Source of the DNA: Spongilla lacustris
Taxonomy: Eukaryota; Porifera; Demospongiae; Spongillida; Spongillidae
Assembly (NCBI GenBank): GCA_949361645.1
Contig: OX442422.1
Location: 8,754,426-8,818,425, forward strand
DNA length: 64,000 nt
Direction: 5' to 3'
In this document: positions 11,855 through 22,423 of the stretch, piece by piece
Position numbering within the stretch: position 1 is the first letter of the stretch
How the letters are laid out: every line of letters starts with the position of its first letter
Notes under the pieces: model-generated
The model's input: the letters and a program-made list of their open reading frames with translations, nothing else
Told to the model about the DNA's origin: nothing
Database searches by the model: none
Made by a program: the position numbers and the translations under genes

Positions 11855-12475
11855 ATTAAGGTCACACGCCATAATCGTCTACGAGATGAGGTACTTGACC
11901 TTTGTCGTCGTGCCCACCTAAGTGTGAGTGTGGAGAGAGGTCATGGCCTTACCAGAGACCTTGCCCACACCAGACCTGCTGACATCCTCATTGCTGGCTG
12001 GGACAGAGGCAAACCTGCGGCACTAGACCTGACCATTACCTCACCACTCTGCTCTGTCATCTTGGGTGAATCATGTCACCAGGCTGGTGCGGCAGCCCTG
12101 GCAGCAGAGACCCGCAAGCTCCACTCCAATGGTTCCAAGTGCCAAGAGTTGGGCTGGTCCTGCATCCCATTGGCAGTGGAGACTTATGGCAATTGGGGCA
12201 AGCAGGCACATGATACTTTCTCCAGGCTGGCATCCTTCCTGGCCATTCACCAGTCCTCCCCCAAGGCAGTAGTTGTGGCTGAAATTTATGGCCGGTTGAA
12301 TGTGGTCCTGGTTCGGTCCATTGCTAGAGCCATCCTGGCCAGGGAACTTCCACCCTCCTAACTTACTATTAGTAGTTTAGTTGTATTTAGTATACGTGTA
12401 TATGTATTGTTATCAATATATATAATATAATTATTATAATTATAAAATAATAATAATAATAAATAAAAATAAAAG
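11855..12475 (+). mobile_element. 5'-truncated non-LTR retrotransposon fragment
   Basis: Contains only the C-terminal nuclease part of an RT polyprotein and then an AATAAT-rich 3' tail (about 12420-12475). The truncation point lies in an (AAT)n stretch. Different family from the element at 7.0-10.1 kb, judging by the protein. Confidence 0.65.
11858..12361 (+). pseudogene. C-terminal nuclease domain of a retrotransposon polyprotein (fragment)
   Basis: The open frame enters without a start codon and reads RHNRLRDEVLDLC, then RPADILIAGWDRGKPAALDL and TSPL, ending LVRSIARAILARELPPS and a stop. The RHN motif plus D...(x)n...D-L-T core and the tail KCQELGW...PLAVETYG.WG match the C-terminal region of RT elements common in cnidarian and sponge genomes (from general knowledge of that family). 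The RT domain is missing, so this is a dead 5'-truncated copy, although its 168 codons remain open. Confidence 0.65.
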
Positions 12476-13190
12476 AAGTTGACGCAGGAAAAATTGTTAT
12501 TAAAGCAAGGAAGCCATCACAGTGAAGCAAAACAGTTAACCTACTGGAAAACTGATGAAGCTGACGAAGATGGGGAGAACGTTACAATTGTCATTAACAT
12601 GTATGGGCTGTTAGCAGATTACATTGCTAATGATCTTAATTAAAGTGAACTGAAATCATGAATACGCTTGATTGTACATAGTGTAGTGTGGTTGATATGT
12701 TTTTCTGCATTGAAAATTGTACTGGCAGTTTGATTTGTGTAGATTTCATCAGTTAGTACCATAATTCAGTACGTATAGTTATGTGTACTATTTGGCAGAA
12801 CAACCTTCCTTCTTATCATGACCAATAGTAAGCATTAGTTACTTATTGAAGCAAAATCCAATGCATCTCTATGTATTATATTAGTGATACTATGTTTTTT
12901 AAAGTTTTGGTTAAGGCTGCACACTTATTTATATCTCTGTACTGATTATAAACTCAACCGGGACAGTTTTTGTTTCGCGTACCCTATTAATTCACGTACA
13001 TTCGCGATCATTTCATTTTTGATCTTTCGAATAGCGTGGTGCTCGCAACGAAACGCATAGCCATGAGTATAAGGTATTTTTTGAATGTAGAATTTTTGCT
13101 CTTTCTAGCGATATATAATATGGGGCTGAAATCACAATTTGAAAAAAATATCCAACTACCTAGTACAAGTGAAATAAAGGTTTATATTGC

Positions 13191-13310
13191 ATGGTTTATT
13201 CACTGAAGGATAAATCCACGCTTCGACTACAAGATGCGGCGAAGAGAGGGGATATAAATAAAGTGATGAGGTTGATCAAAAGTGGAGTGTCTGTTAATTC
13301 AGTTGACAAG
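13191..13310 (+). CDS. ankyrin gene 1, exon 1 (start and N-cap repeat)
   Basis: ATG at 13191 opens forty codons ending GTTGACAAG before the donor GTGAGA. The product MVYSLKDKSTLRLQDAAKRG continues DINKVMRLIKSGVSVNSVDK, a typical amphipathic N-terminal ankyrin cap. A homologous exon lies at 32012-32103. No TATA box is evident upstream. Confidence 0.75.
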
Positions 13311-16300
13311 GTGAGACAAATTTGGAAGGGCGCCTCTTAATGTACACACGTGATTATTATGAGACAGTGTATTGGTTTAATACTGCAGTCTATGTACTGT
13401 ATAGCCTAAATCAATTACACCATCATGGTTGTGTATTAATATAAGGCTGGGGTCTCCCTTACATGCTGAAATGAGTTGGTCTATTGCATGCATGTGAACA
13501 GATATTTAGTTTATGATGATATTAAAACATGAAGAAGGGGTAGGGCTGAGATAATTTTTGCTACCTGCACCTTGCTTTTAAAATACCAGATATGATTTAC
13601 AACATCATGATGAGATGCAGAAGTGTGTAGTTGGATGGGTTAGAATTGCATTACATTTGTACAACACGCTTCTGATTACATGTACATGTTTGAAGGGGCC
13701 TTGTTGATGACCATGTATACACTGCAAAAATTATAAGGATAAGGTGAGGTAGTCCCTTGGAATATTAAGAGATATTAATGGTGATAACAGATTGGAAAAG
13801 AATGACCTCAACAATGCTAAACTTATATAATATCTACATGTACATGTATGGTAGTAATCATCTATTTGTACAATTGTGACTAAAGTATGGCACATGTTGT
13901 GCACTGTGATCCATATTTGATTTCATGACGTAGCTGAACATTTGTGATGACACCTGTAGATATTTATCCAATGACATCCCAAGAACCATTTCCTTATTCC
14001 CATACCCTCTGTACTGGATGCAATGATCATTGTTACATGTATTGTTACATGTACATGTACATACATTTGGATCTAGGTGCAAGACTACTTAGTCTCATGC
14101 ACTGCAACAATTGTGTATACATAAAAAGAATAGCTTCATTTACCCTTTGGGTGCCAAGGGCATATTTATATGCATCAAAGCCCAATGTCTGTGATACCAC
14201 TTACATACAATGTACATGTATAAATAGAGGTACAATCAACTCTGTTTTTGAAGGTGAGTTTAAGAAGGAGGAGGAGGAGGAGGAGTATGGTACATTAACT
14301 AATTATAGGAAGAGTACACTCTTCAAATTCCTTCCACCATTACATCAACTGTTACCGAGGTCTTACACTAGGTGTGCACATTTTTGATGTGGGAGAAACT
14401 AATGCAAGTAGTAATGAGCAATTGACAGTTTGTGGAGCAAATCATATACACAGTACTTGAGTGACATGCAAAATTGTACAACGTACACGCACAAGGTACC
14501 GGCCATGTACCTAATTATACACATCTGGTACCCAAAGAGTTAATAACTAAAAGAATGGCCAACTTTACAGTTGTACCTTATTCTGGCTGCGTTTGCAGAC
14601 TATGCTTTTCATTATTATGTTCAGCAATAGTTTGTCTTTGAATGCCACCAACAGCCAATCTTCTTCAGAGCCCAATTGAGCTCATGTGCTCAACTGGCTG
14701 CAAAGCCACCCCATCATAAGTTTTCTTTTGTCCTTTTATCATCATACGTGTATCTTAGCTTATCGTATTGTAATAATTGTACAGCTAAAAAAAAACAACA
14801 CTATGTTTGATGACCATGTCCAACATGTACATGTGTACGTTGCACCCACCATGTACTGAACTATTGTACCCACTCCAGGTAGGTCATACTCCATTACACC
14901 TTGCTGCAAGGGGAGGTCATACTACTTGTGTGGAACATCTCCTTTCCACTCCTGGTATTGATGTGAACATTCAGGATGAGGTGAGTTGGTCCATTGAATG
15001 AGATATGACGAATAGATAAGAATTTTTTAATGTTATTTAGAAGTTTAGAACATGAGGGAGGGAAGTGTTCATGCTTGAGGGCTATGTCAAGGCTGTACAT
15101 TTTGCTACCTGCACCTTGATTGAAGACATTGACTTGAGATGCTGGTCCCAAAAACTATCCCAGCAGCTGTGATGTACATGCTATAATGCATGATGAGATA
15201 TATAAATTGGCCTCCTCTTCCTCCTCCTCTTTATGCAATAAATTCATAAAGCATTCATGTACATCTGTTGTTTACATGGTGTGTGTGCTTTATGTTAGAA
15301 GGGGCAATGTTGATGACCATGTACTACATGTACATGTACATGTACATGTATGTACATTGTATGGACCATGATGACTGAACTATTATTTTACCCACTCCAG
15401 GAAGGTTATACTCCATTACACCTTGCTGCAGAGGGAGGTCATACTACGTGTGTGGAACATCTCCTTTCCACTCCTGGTATTGATGTGAACAATAAGGATA
15501 TTAGGATGAGTGGCTCCATTGAACCCTCCCCCCCCCCCCCCGCCCCCCCCCTCCCGGCCCTCCCCTCCACTCGCTATGGTAGAGATTGGAAGAAAATAAT
15601 AAAATTACCGTATCTCATAACCATTTACGCTAACCCTTACTTTTTTCAAACTTTTATAGGATTACCATTTCTTTCAAGGAAAAAGTCCCTGTATGGCATC
15701 ACACTGACATGACAAAATCACGAGATATATAATTAGCCTCCCTAATCTCCTCCCCTTTATTGATTATTGCAATAAATTCACCTATGTTAACATAACACAC
15801 ACTAGTAGCTTCAAGTTTGAAGAAGCCATGTTGATGACCATGTGTATATTGTACCCACCATGTTGGCTGAACTATTGTACCCACTCCAGTATGGTGATAC
15901 TCCATTACACCTTGCTGCAAGGGAAGGTCATACTACTTGTGTGGAACATCTCCTTTCCACTCCTGGTATTGATGTGAACATTCAGGATTATGTGAGTTGG
16001 TCCATTGAATGAGATATGAAGGATAATATTGGGAGTGTCCATGCCTGAGGGCTATGTCAAGGTTGCTACCTTCACCCGCTTAAATGAAGACATTGACTTG
16101 AGATGCTGGTCCCAAAAACTATCCCATCAGCTGTGATGTACATGTAAACATGATGATGAGATATATAAATTAGCCTCCCCTGTTATTTTATTTACACGGT
16201 GTGTGCACAGCAAATGAGAAAGACCCGTAGTACGTTTTAAAAAGAGTGACTGTTGCACTAAATTTTATCCTTGGTGTGATGTCACACCAGCACCCGTTAT

Positions 16301-19300
16301 TTGGTGTGACCTTCACTCAGTTTTAGTTTGTATTAATAATTGATGACATTGTGGGATAAAGGGTACGTATAAACCATTCATTAGGTACAGGGCTGTAGTG
16401 CAGATTGTCACGGGTTCGAATCCTGGCCAATACATCATCTTTTTTAAAAATCCCTTCTACTTTTTGGGTGAAATCACCGGCGCTTGGGTGTGACGGTCAC
16501 ACTTGATTTGGCGTGTCTATTGGCATACTACGTTCACACCAAAGAATAGGAGGCCTTCACACTTTTATATTAGCTGTGTGTGCTTTATGTTAGAAGGGGC
16601 CATGTTGATGACCATGTACTACATGTACATGTATACATTGTACCCACCATGTTGAAGGAACTATTGTACCCACTCCAGTATGGTTATACTCCATTGCACT
16701 ATGCTGCATGTGGAGGTCATACTACTTGTGTGGAACATCTCCTTTCCATTCCTGGTATTGATGTGAACAATAAGGCTGCTAGGGTGAGTTAACGTTGGTC
16801 ACATCATCACGAGACATTTAAATTAGCCTCCCCTATCTCCTCTCCTTATTGATTATTGCAGTAAATAACACATACATGTGTACATTGTACCCACCATGTT
16901 GGCTGAACTATTGTACACACTCCAGTATGGTCAAACTCCATTACACCTTGCTGCAAGTGGAGGTCATACTACTTGTGTGAAACGTCTCCTTTCCACTCCT
17001 GGTATTGACGTGAACATTAAAGAATGGGTGAGTTGGTCCTTTGAATGAGATGTAGATATGAACAGTTTTTATGTTATCAATATGACCATGTCATTAAAAA
17101 ACGGGACCCGTTATTATACGCCAATGATATAAAAACCGCCTCCCCATACATTGAGCGGGACTTGATTTGCCCAAATCATTGACGTGAATTGAGCGGGAAA
17201 ATGTACACGTAGTTTGTCAACTGTATCTCCATAACGGATGGCATAAAAATTAACGATGAGAGCAAATCGATAATAGACGTGTACTACCAACCAACTAACA
17301 TGTACATGAATTCTAAAAATAATTTCGTTCACAAGCAGTATTCATGCTAGTACCTCCACCAACTACTGTTGTAACATTCGTTTTGCATTGTACACAATAT
17401 AGGTAATACTTAAAAGATCTCCTGGCCACCATTTTTTGGAGGTTTTCAATGCAAGAAGCGTTGGCATGTTTCTGGCATGGTAGTCCAATGTATCACAATG
17501 CATAGTTACTGGAAATGAAATGGTATGCAATCAGGAAGCTTTAATGATGTGATTGGTTGTGGTTTTAGGTTTTAATGCCTGATGGTGATGCATAAACCAT
17601 AATTAGTTCTTTTCTTCAAATGTAAAAGTGATGTAAAAAAAAATCACGATATGCGATACGGGACATTGTGTGCAAAATGGCTCTTTCTAAGAAATTTTAG
17701 TCCGATAATCTCCTGTGGACATTGTGTGCAAAATGGCTCTTTTAGTCCAAAACTCTCCTGTGGACATTGTGTGCAAAATGGCTTTTGCATGAAAATGCTT
17801 TGGCATTGGTCAGTAATGATGTAGGTTCTAGAACATTATGTGGTGGGCAGATTATGCAGGGGTGGTGCTAACCTCGTTCTGAGACCCTATTTAAAATAAC
17901 AGGGTCCCTGTGACCTGGGACGAGGAGAATGAGATAGTATATGGAAAACTTCCAAGTTTCTAGGTAGTGGCTAGTGCCTGGGGACAAGCGCCGGCAATCG
18001 AAAATCTGCTTTAAAACCTAACCCTTATAATATATATGATTAATCAAATTAATGATTCAGCGGTCCAGGTTTAGAGACAAAATGATGGGCAAGGGTGGGG
18101 AAAGGGCTACCTTGCCCTACCAGGTGCTGTATACCCCTGAAGGGGTTTGGGCCGTTTAGCAAAAACACTGTAGGACATGCTAACAATTGATACAATAGTA
18201 AATGGAGCAAATACGTGCTACACCTATTTTATTTCAAGAATGCAAGGTGTACTACATGTACATGTGTACATTGTACCCACCATGTTGACTGAACTATTGT
18301 ACACACTCCAGTATGGTGGTACTCCATTACACTTTGCTGCAAAGGGAGGTCATACTACTTGTGTGGAACATCTCCTTTCTGCTCCTGGCTTTGATGTGAA
18401 CATTAAAAATAGGGTGAGTTGGTCCATTGAATGAGATATGAAGAATAAAGTTAAAAGTAGATAAGAACAGCTATTAGAACATGAGGGAGGGGAATGAAAT
18501 CCATGCCTTAGGGCTATGTCAAGGCTGTACATCACCTTGAATGAAGACATTATTGACTTGAGATGTTGGTTCCAGCAGCTGGGATGTACATGTAACATTA
18601 TGATGAGATATATAAATTAGCCTCCTCTTCCTCCTCCCCTTTTAAAATGATTGCAATAATTTCATAAAGCATACTGTTGTTTACATGGTGTGTATGTTTT
18701 ATGTTAGAAGGGGCCATGTTGATGACCATGTACATGTACTACATGTACATGTATACATTGTACCCACCATGTTGACTGAACTATTGTACCCACTCCAGGA
18801 TGGGGGTTTTACTCCATTACACCTTGCTGCACAGGGAGGTCATACTACTTGTGTGGAACATCTCCTTTCCCTTCCTGGTATTGATGTGAACATCAAGAAT
18901 AGGGTGAGTTGGTCACATCACCACGAGATGATATATAAATTAGCCTCCCTTATCTCCTCCCCTTTATTAATTATTGCAATGAATTCACTTATCTAGTATC
19001 CGCGAAAATTTCGTACGTTTTATAGCATTATAAAACAATAGTGTTATAACTTTTGAATCGCTATATCTTCCGAACGGTAAGCGTTATTAACATTCTATTT
19101 TCAGCACTTCATACTACACCATTTCTCAAATACATTTTGGAATCGTGCAGTTACTCCGTACCAGCATTGCAACGTTCGATATCCCACCGGGTTCAAACCC
19201 GCCATAACATTCGATAGGAGCAATCAAATCGTTTCAAATTCGGTTTTAGGTAGAGAGGTCCTATACCTATCCATTTGTTTTGTTCGTTAATTTATATGTC

Positions 19301-22300
19301 ATTCGTTACGGAGATACAGTTGAGCAAACTACGTGCGCGTTTTCCCGCTTGATTCGCGCCAATGATATAACCACCGCCTCCCCATACATTGAGCGGGAAG
19401 CGATTTGCCCAAATCATTGGCGCGAATCAAGCGGGAAAAAGTGCACGCAGTTTGTTCAACTGTGTAATGGATGATATAAAAATTAACGAACAGAACAAAT
19501 GGATAGGTATAGGACCTCTCTACCTACCAACCGAATTTGAAGCGATTTGATTGCTCCTATCGAAAGTTATGGCGGGTTTGAACCCGGTGGGGTATCGAAC
19601 GTTGAAATGCTGGCACGGAGCAAATGCAAGACTCCAAAATGTTTTTTGTCATAGAGAAATGGTGTAGTATAAAGTTTTGAAAATAGGATGTCAATACCAT
19701 TTACCGTTCGAAAGATATAGCGATTCAAAAGTTATAACACTATTATTTTATCATGATATAAAACGTACAAAATTTTCGCGGATACTGTCCCATATAATTA
19801 TAATATCAACGTTATTTTAAACATTATTAGTATATGTTCAAGCTAAAGTTCACACACCAGGACCCCTAACTAGGATAGCTCGAGCAATGGATCTTGTTAA
19901 GGTGAGGTTCATCTTGCTGTATAGGTCATGGGTGACCTTGCTGTATAGGTCATAGGTTCACCTTGCTGTATAGGTCATAGGTTCACCTTGCTGTATAGGT
20001 CATGGGTGACCTGGCTGTATAGGTCATAGGTTGCTGTATAGGTCATGGGTGACCTTGCTTCTCGCATACCCTGTATAATTATATTTATAATTGGGATGGC
20101 CCTTCGTTTATAATGATAAAATCTTATAAAATTGAATCGTAATAACTTTTGAACGGTTAAGGCTATCAACTTCCTATCTCAACACTGCATACCACACTAT
20201 TTCTCTATGGTAAAATACATTTTGGGGTCTTGCACTTGCTCCGTGCCAGTATTGCAACGTCCAGTACCCCACTGGGTTCAAACCCAACATAACTTTCTGT
20301 AGGAGTAATGAAATTGCTTCAAATTCGGTTTGTAGGTAGAGAGGTCCTATACCTATCGATGTGTTTTGTTCGATGATTTTTATGCCATCCATTACGGAGA
20401 TTCAGTTGAGCAAACTTTTCGCGCTCGATTCGCGCCAATGATTTGGGCAAATTGCGTTCCGCTCAATGAATGGGGAGGCGTGGATTATAACATGGGCGCG
20501 AATCAAGCGGGCAAAAATGCACGTTTGTCGTACTGTATCTCCGTAACGGATGGCATAAAAATTAACGAACAGAACAAATAGAAAAATTAAAATTAAAATT
20601 ACCGTATCTCATAACCATTTACGGTAGCCCTTCTGTTTTTCACATCAATACCAGAGGATTATATGGAATCCCTTGCCAGAAAAAGCTGATGCCTAGAGTA
20701 CTCTCAAAAGTGATATCAATGTAATACAATGTACAACATGTACATGTATGTCCACATTAATATACTGTTTGCATACATGTACATGTACATTAGATTGTTT
20801 AGTGCCATATGTACAATGAAAACGAATTTTTCACTGAACTATTATACCCACTCCAGGGTGGTTATACTCCATTGCACTATGCTGCATGTGGAGGTCGTAC
20901 TACTTGTGTGGAACGTCTCCTTTCCACTCCTGGTATTGATGTGAACATTAAGAATGAGGTAAAATTAGTGTTGCATGAATGATACAGGTAATACCATAGA
21001 TAGTAGTTCTAGTTTGAATGGAGTGGAGTGTTCATGTAGAGGGCTATGTTAAGGTTGTCCATTATGCTTATGATGCTTAGCATACATGTACATGTAGATC
21101 CAAAGCTTTTTCTATTTATAAAAACACACTGCTATCCTCATGGTACTGTAGAAACCCCCACTATAATTGCTAATTAGCATGCCTGTTATTTGATTGCATT
21201 GTGCCACACAAATTCCTGTACCTTGCATGTAACATTAACCATGTATGCATTCATGTATGCACTGTTAAAACCCAATGACGTATCAAAGCGTCATATTGAA
21301 TAAACTTTTTTGTACCCACTTAGACAGGTACTCCGTTACACCTTGCTGCAAGGGAAGGTCATACTACTTGTGTGGAATGTCTTCTTTTGACTCCTGGTAT
21401 TGATGTGAGCATTAAGGATAGGGTGAGTTGTAAAATATAGGGTGTGTAACCAATTTTTAGGTTTTGTAGGTTAATCGATTATTTGCAATTACCTATTTGG
21501 TCAATTATGCATTTAGTAGAATAGCATATTACTGATTATTCAGTTAACCTATTTAAATTGTCGAGGGTGTGTGTAGACTGTGTATTGTGCATTTGAGAGC
21601 TTGATAGGGATTAGCCTGATAGTTGCAGAAAAGTGAAGGACATACCGTAGAAAAGGGGTAATCGATTTCCTAACGATTTCTTCATATGAATATCAACACA
21701 ATCGGTTATTTCGACTATGGTATGGTTTGCAGTATAGTACATATGCATCCATCAAACATGCTGTCTTTGCATCAGCTAAGTGTAGTATTGGTTCGCTGAT
21801 CCAGGTGACAGGTGTCCAAATACTTCCTTCAATATGCTTGCATGCTTGGAGCGGGGTTCTACCATGAGGTTTCTAGCTGGTTTTACTCAGTACTGACATC
21901 AGCTTGTGTTGAATCATTGGTGGGGGGGGGATGCTGTAACAATCAATTATAACTATATAGGGCATGTACAAAGCAATAAAACTACCTATACATGTATAGA
22001 CTTGAGAAACTAGGATTTATCAAAAATCGGAAAAACCTAGGTGATCGTTGCCAAATTACTAGGGCATTAATCGCCAAAATCGATTTTATGCAATTTGCAA
22101 GTTGCTATAAGCCTGAAAAATCGACTAAACTTTTCAGTTTCATCGAAATAATCGATTTTGATTTATAAAAAAAAGGTTACACACCTTAGGTGCATATTTG
22201 TAGGAACCATGTTGATGACCACGTGCTATTCTGTACATGTTACCTGTGTACAATATACATTGTACCGACCATGTTGGCTGAACTATTGTACCCACTCCAG

Positions 22301-22423
22301 GATGGTGATACTCCATTACACCTTGCTGCAAGGGGAGTTCATATTACTTGTGTGGAACATCTCCTTTCTACTCCTGGTATTGATGGACATGTAGATAATG
22401 CATTTGAGAAATATCTTATGTAA
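13191..22423 (+). CDS. ankyrin gene 1: multi-exon, one repeat per exon
   Basis: Spliced coding exons: 13191-13310 (start, N-cap), 14879-14980, 15401-15502, 15890-15991, 16679-16783, 16926-17027, 18312-18413, 18799-18903, 20857-20958, 21324-21422 and 22301-22423 (stop). All joins are phase 0 and each internal exon encodes one repeat of 33-35 residues, so any exon can be skipped without a frameshift. The product would be roughly 390 residues: N-cap ankyrin helix pair, nine internal repeats and a short C-terminal cap. No signal peptide or membrane segment, so probably intracellular. Ankyrin repeats are protein-binding scaffolds; the ligand is unknown. Acceptors share TATTGTACCCACTCCAG. Oddities: exon 15401-15502 has lost its GT donor, and palindromic elements sit in the introns. 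Exons are certain; that all form one mRNA is inferred. Confidence 0.75.
13311..14878 (+). other. intron 1 of ankyrin gene 1
   Basis: About 1.57 kb. Contains ACATGTACATG tracts and a GGA run near 14268-14284; no other gene seen. Ends with the shared TTGTACCCACTCCAG acceptor. Confidence 0.55.
14879..14980 (+). CDS. ankyrin gene 1, repeat exon E1
   Basis: 34 codons between CACTCCAG and GTGAGT. Variable residues in array order (residue 1, residue 3, helix residue, two mid-loop residues, last): V, H, L, RG, E. Confidence 0.85.
15401..15502 (+). CDS. ankyrin gene 1, repeat exon E2 with damaged donor
   Basis: Good acceptor (CCCACTCCAG) and a complete repeat (variable residues E, Y, L, EG, I), but the expected GGGTGAGT donor reads GGATGAGT, so the GT is gone. 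A long C run follows at 15530-15550. The exon may be skipped or may read into the intron. Confidence 0.65.
15595..15720 (+). repeat. dispersed repeat (ACCGTATCTCATAACCATTT family)
   Basis: Shares CATTTACGCTARC, GGATTACCATTTCTTTC and AAAAAGTCCCTGTATGGCATC with 39970-40080 and, in part, 20600-20690. Superfamily not identified. Confidence 0.6.
15890..15991 (+). CDS. ankyrin gene 1, repeat exon E3
   Basis: 34 codons, CACTCCAG acceptor and GTGAGT donor. Variable residues Y, D, L, RE, Y. Confidence 0.85.
16340..16440 (+). repeat. possible tRNA-derived SINE fragment
   Basis: ACGGGTTCGAATCCTGG contains a B-box-like GGTTCGAATCC with a plausible stem, and a T-rich stretch follows. A full cloverleaf cannot be drawn upstream, so a SINE remnant fits better than a tRNA gene. 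Confidence 0.3.
16679..16783 (+). CDS. ankyrin gene 1, repeat exon E4 (35 codons)
   Basis: One codon longer than its neighbours at the 3' end (NKAAR). Variable residues Y, Y, Y, CG, R. It shares the rare TTG-CAC-TAT block and CG pair with exon 20857-20958, suggesting exchange between them. Confidence 0.85.
16926..17027 (+). CDS. ankyrin gene 1, repeat exon E5
   Basis: 34 codons; acceptor ACACTCCAG, donor GTGAGT. Variable residues Y, Q, L, SG, W; framework change VKR for VEH. Confidence 0.85.
17100..17290. mobile_element. central fragment of a palindromic element family
   Basis: CCGCCTCCCCATACATTGAG and the flanking GCCAATGATAT and AACTGTATCTCC blocks match the centre of the palindrome at 18995-19786. 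The outer arms are missing. Confidence 0.6.
17645..17790 (+). repeat. three tandem copies of a ~50-bp repeat
   Basis: The block GGACATTGTGTGCAAAATGG occurs three times. Related single copies follow ankyrin exons at about 41430 and 56458 (GGGACAGTGTGTGCAAAATG). Confidence 0.7.
18312..18413 (+). CDS. ankyrin gene 1, repeat exon E6
   Basis: 34 codons, donor GGGTGAGT. Variable residues Y, G, F, KG, R; SAPGFDVN in the loop. Confidence 0.85.
18799..18903 (+). CDS. ankyrin gene 1, repeat exon E7 (35 codons)
   Basis: An extra codon at the start gives DGGF before TPLH. Other variable residues L, QG, R; SLPG loop. Donor GTGAGT. Confidence 0.85.
18995..19786. mobile_element. ~790-bp palindromic foldback element
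   Basis: The whole element is an imperfect palindrome: AGTATCCGCGAAAATTTCGT at the left is mirrored by ACAAAATTTTCGCGGATACT at the right, with arms of about 390 bp meeting near 19390. The arms carry a GGGTTCAAACCC block. Partial relatives lie at 17100-17290 and 20100-20590. No protein. It sits in the intron between repeat exons E7 and E8. Confidence 0.85.
19895..20065 (+). repeat. short tandem repeat of TTGCTGTATAGGTCATGGGT units
   Basis: About six imperfect copies of a 25-27-bp unit (GACCTTGCTGTATAGGTCAT). Confidence 0.85.
20100..20590. mobile_element. truncated copy of the palindromic element family
   Basis: Matches the right half of the 18995-19786 element (GTAGAGAGGTCCTATACCTA, TTGATTCGCGCC-type centre), then a partial second arm ending in AACGAACAGAACAAAT. 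A fragment of the 15595-15720 repeat follows at 20600-20690. Confidence 0.7.
20857..20958 (+). CDS. ankyrin gene 1, repeat exon E8
   Basis: 34 codons; donor GTAAAA rather than GTGAGT. Variable residues G, Y, Y, CG, E; GRTT in place of GHTT. Confidence 0.8.
21324..21422 (+). CDS. ankyrin gene 1, repeat exon E9 (33 codons)
   Basis: Acceptor CCCACTTAG differs from the usual CTCCAG. The residue between the turn Gly and Thr is absent. Variable residues T, none, L, RE, R; framework ECLLLTPGIDVS. Donor GTGAGT. Confidence 0.75.
22301..22423 (+). CDS. ankyrin gene 1, terminal exon E10
   Basis: A repeat beginning DGDTPLHLAARGVHITCVEH leaves the consensus after PGID and ends HVDNAFEKYLM and a stop at 22421-22423. 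The terminal exon at 46896-47015 ends in a comparable way (DTAFQTIFKC), which supports both as real 3' ends. Confidence 0.7.
   Translation, partial: DGDTPLHLAARGVHITCVEHLLSTPGIDGHVDNAFEKYLM

Larger units (their letters stand above)
11242..12643 (+). pseudogene. unrecognised ORF, frameshifted and interrupted by a retroelement fragment
   Basis: A frame starts at ATG 11242, right after an acceptor-like TTTTTTGCTATTTAG, and runs to a stop at 11638 (begins MKTVIDLRRLINDYKKD). Coding-looking sequence continues in another frame (SSLKKLMTSNEVLKAKLRVL, about 11680-11755) and again after the retroelement insertion (TYWKTDEADEDGENVTIVIN, then a stop at 12641). The frame change lies near a short A run around 11570. 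I infer one ancestral coding region broken by an indel and by the insertion at about 11855-12475. It is lysine-rich and probably helical; I do not recognise the product. Confidence 0.4.

Noticed and set aside
16385..16440. Functional tRNA gene
   Set aside because: Only a B-box/T-arm-like segment is present; acceptor and anticodon stems cannot be formed.
19185..19205. tRNA B box in the palindromic element
   Set aside because: GGGTTCAAACCC lies in both arms of a foldback and lacks an A box at the right distance.
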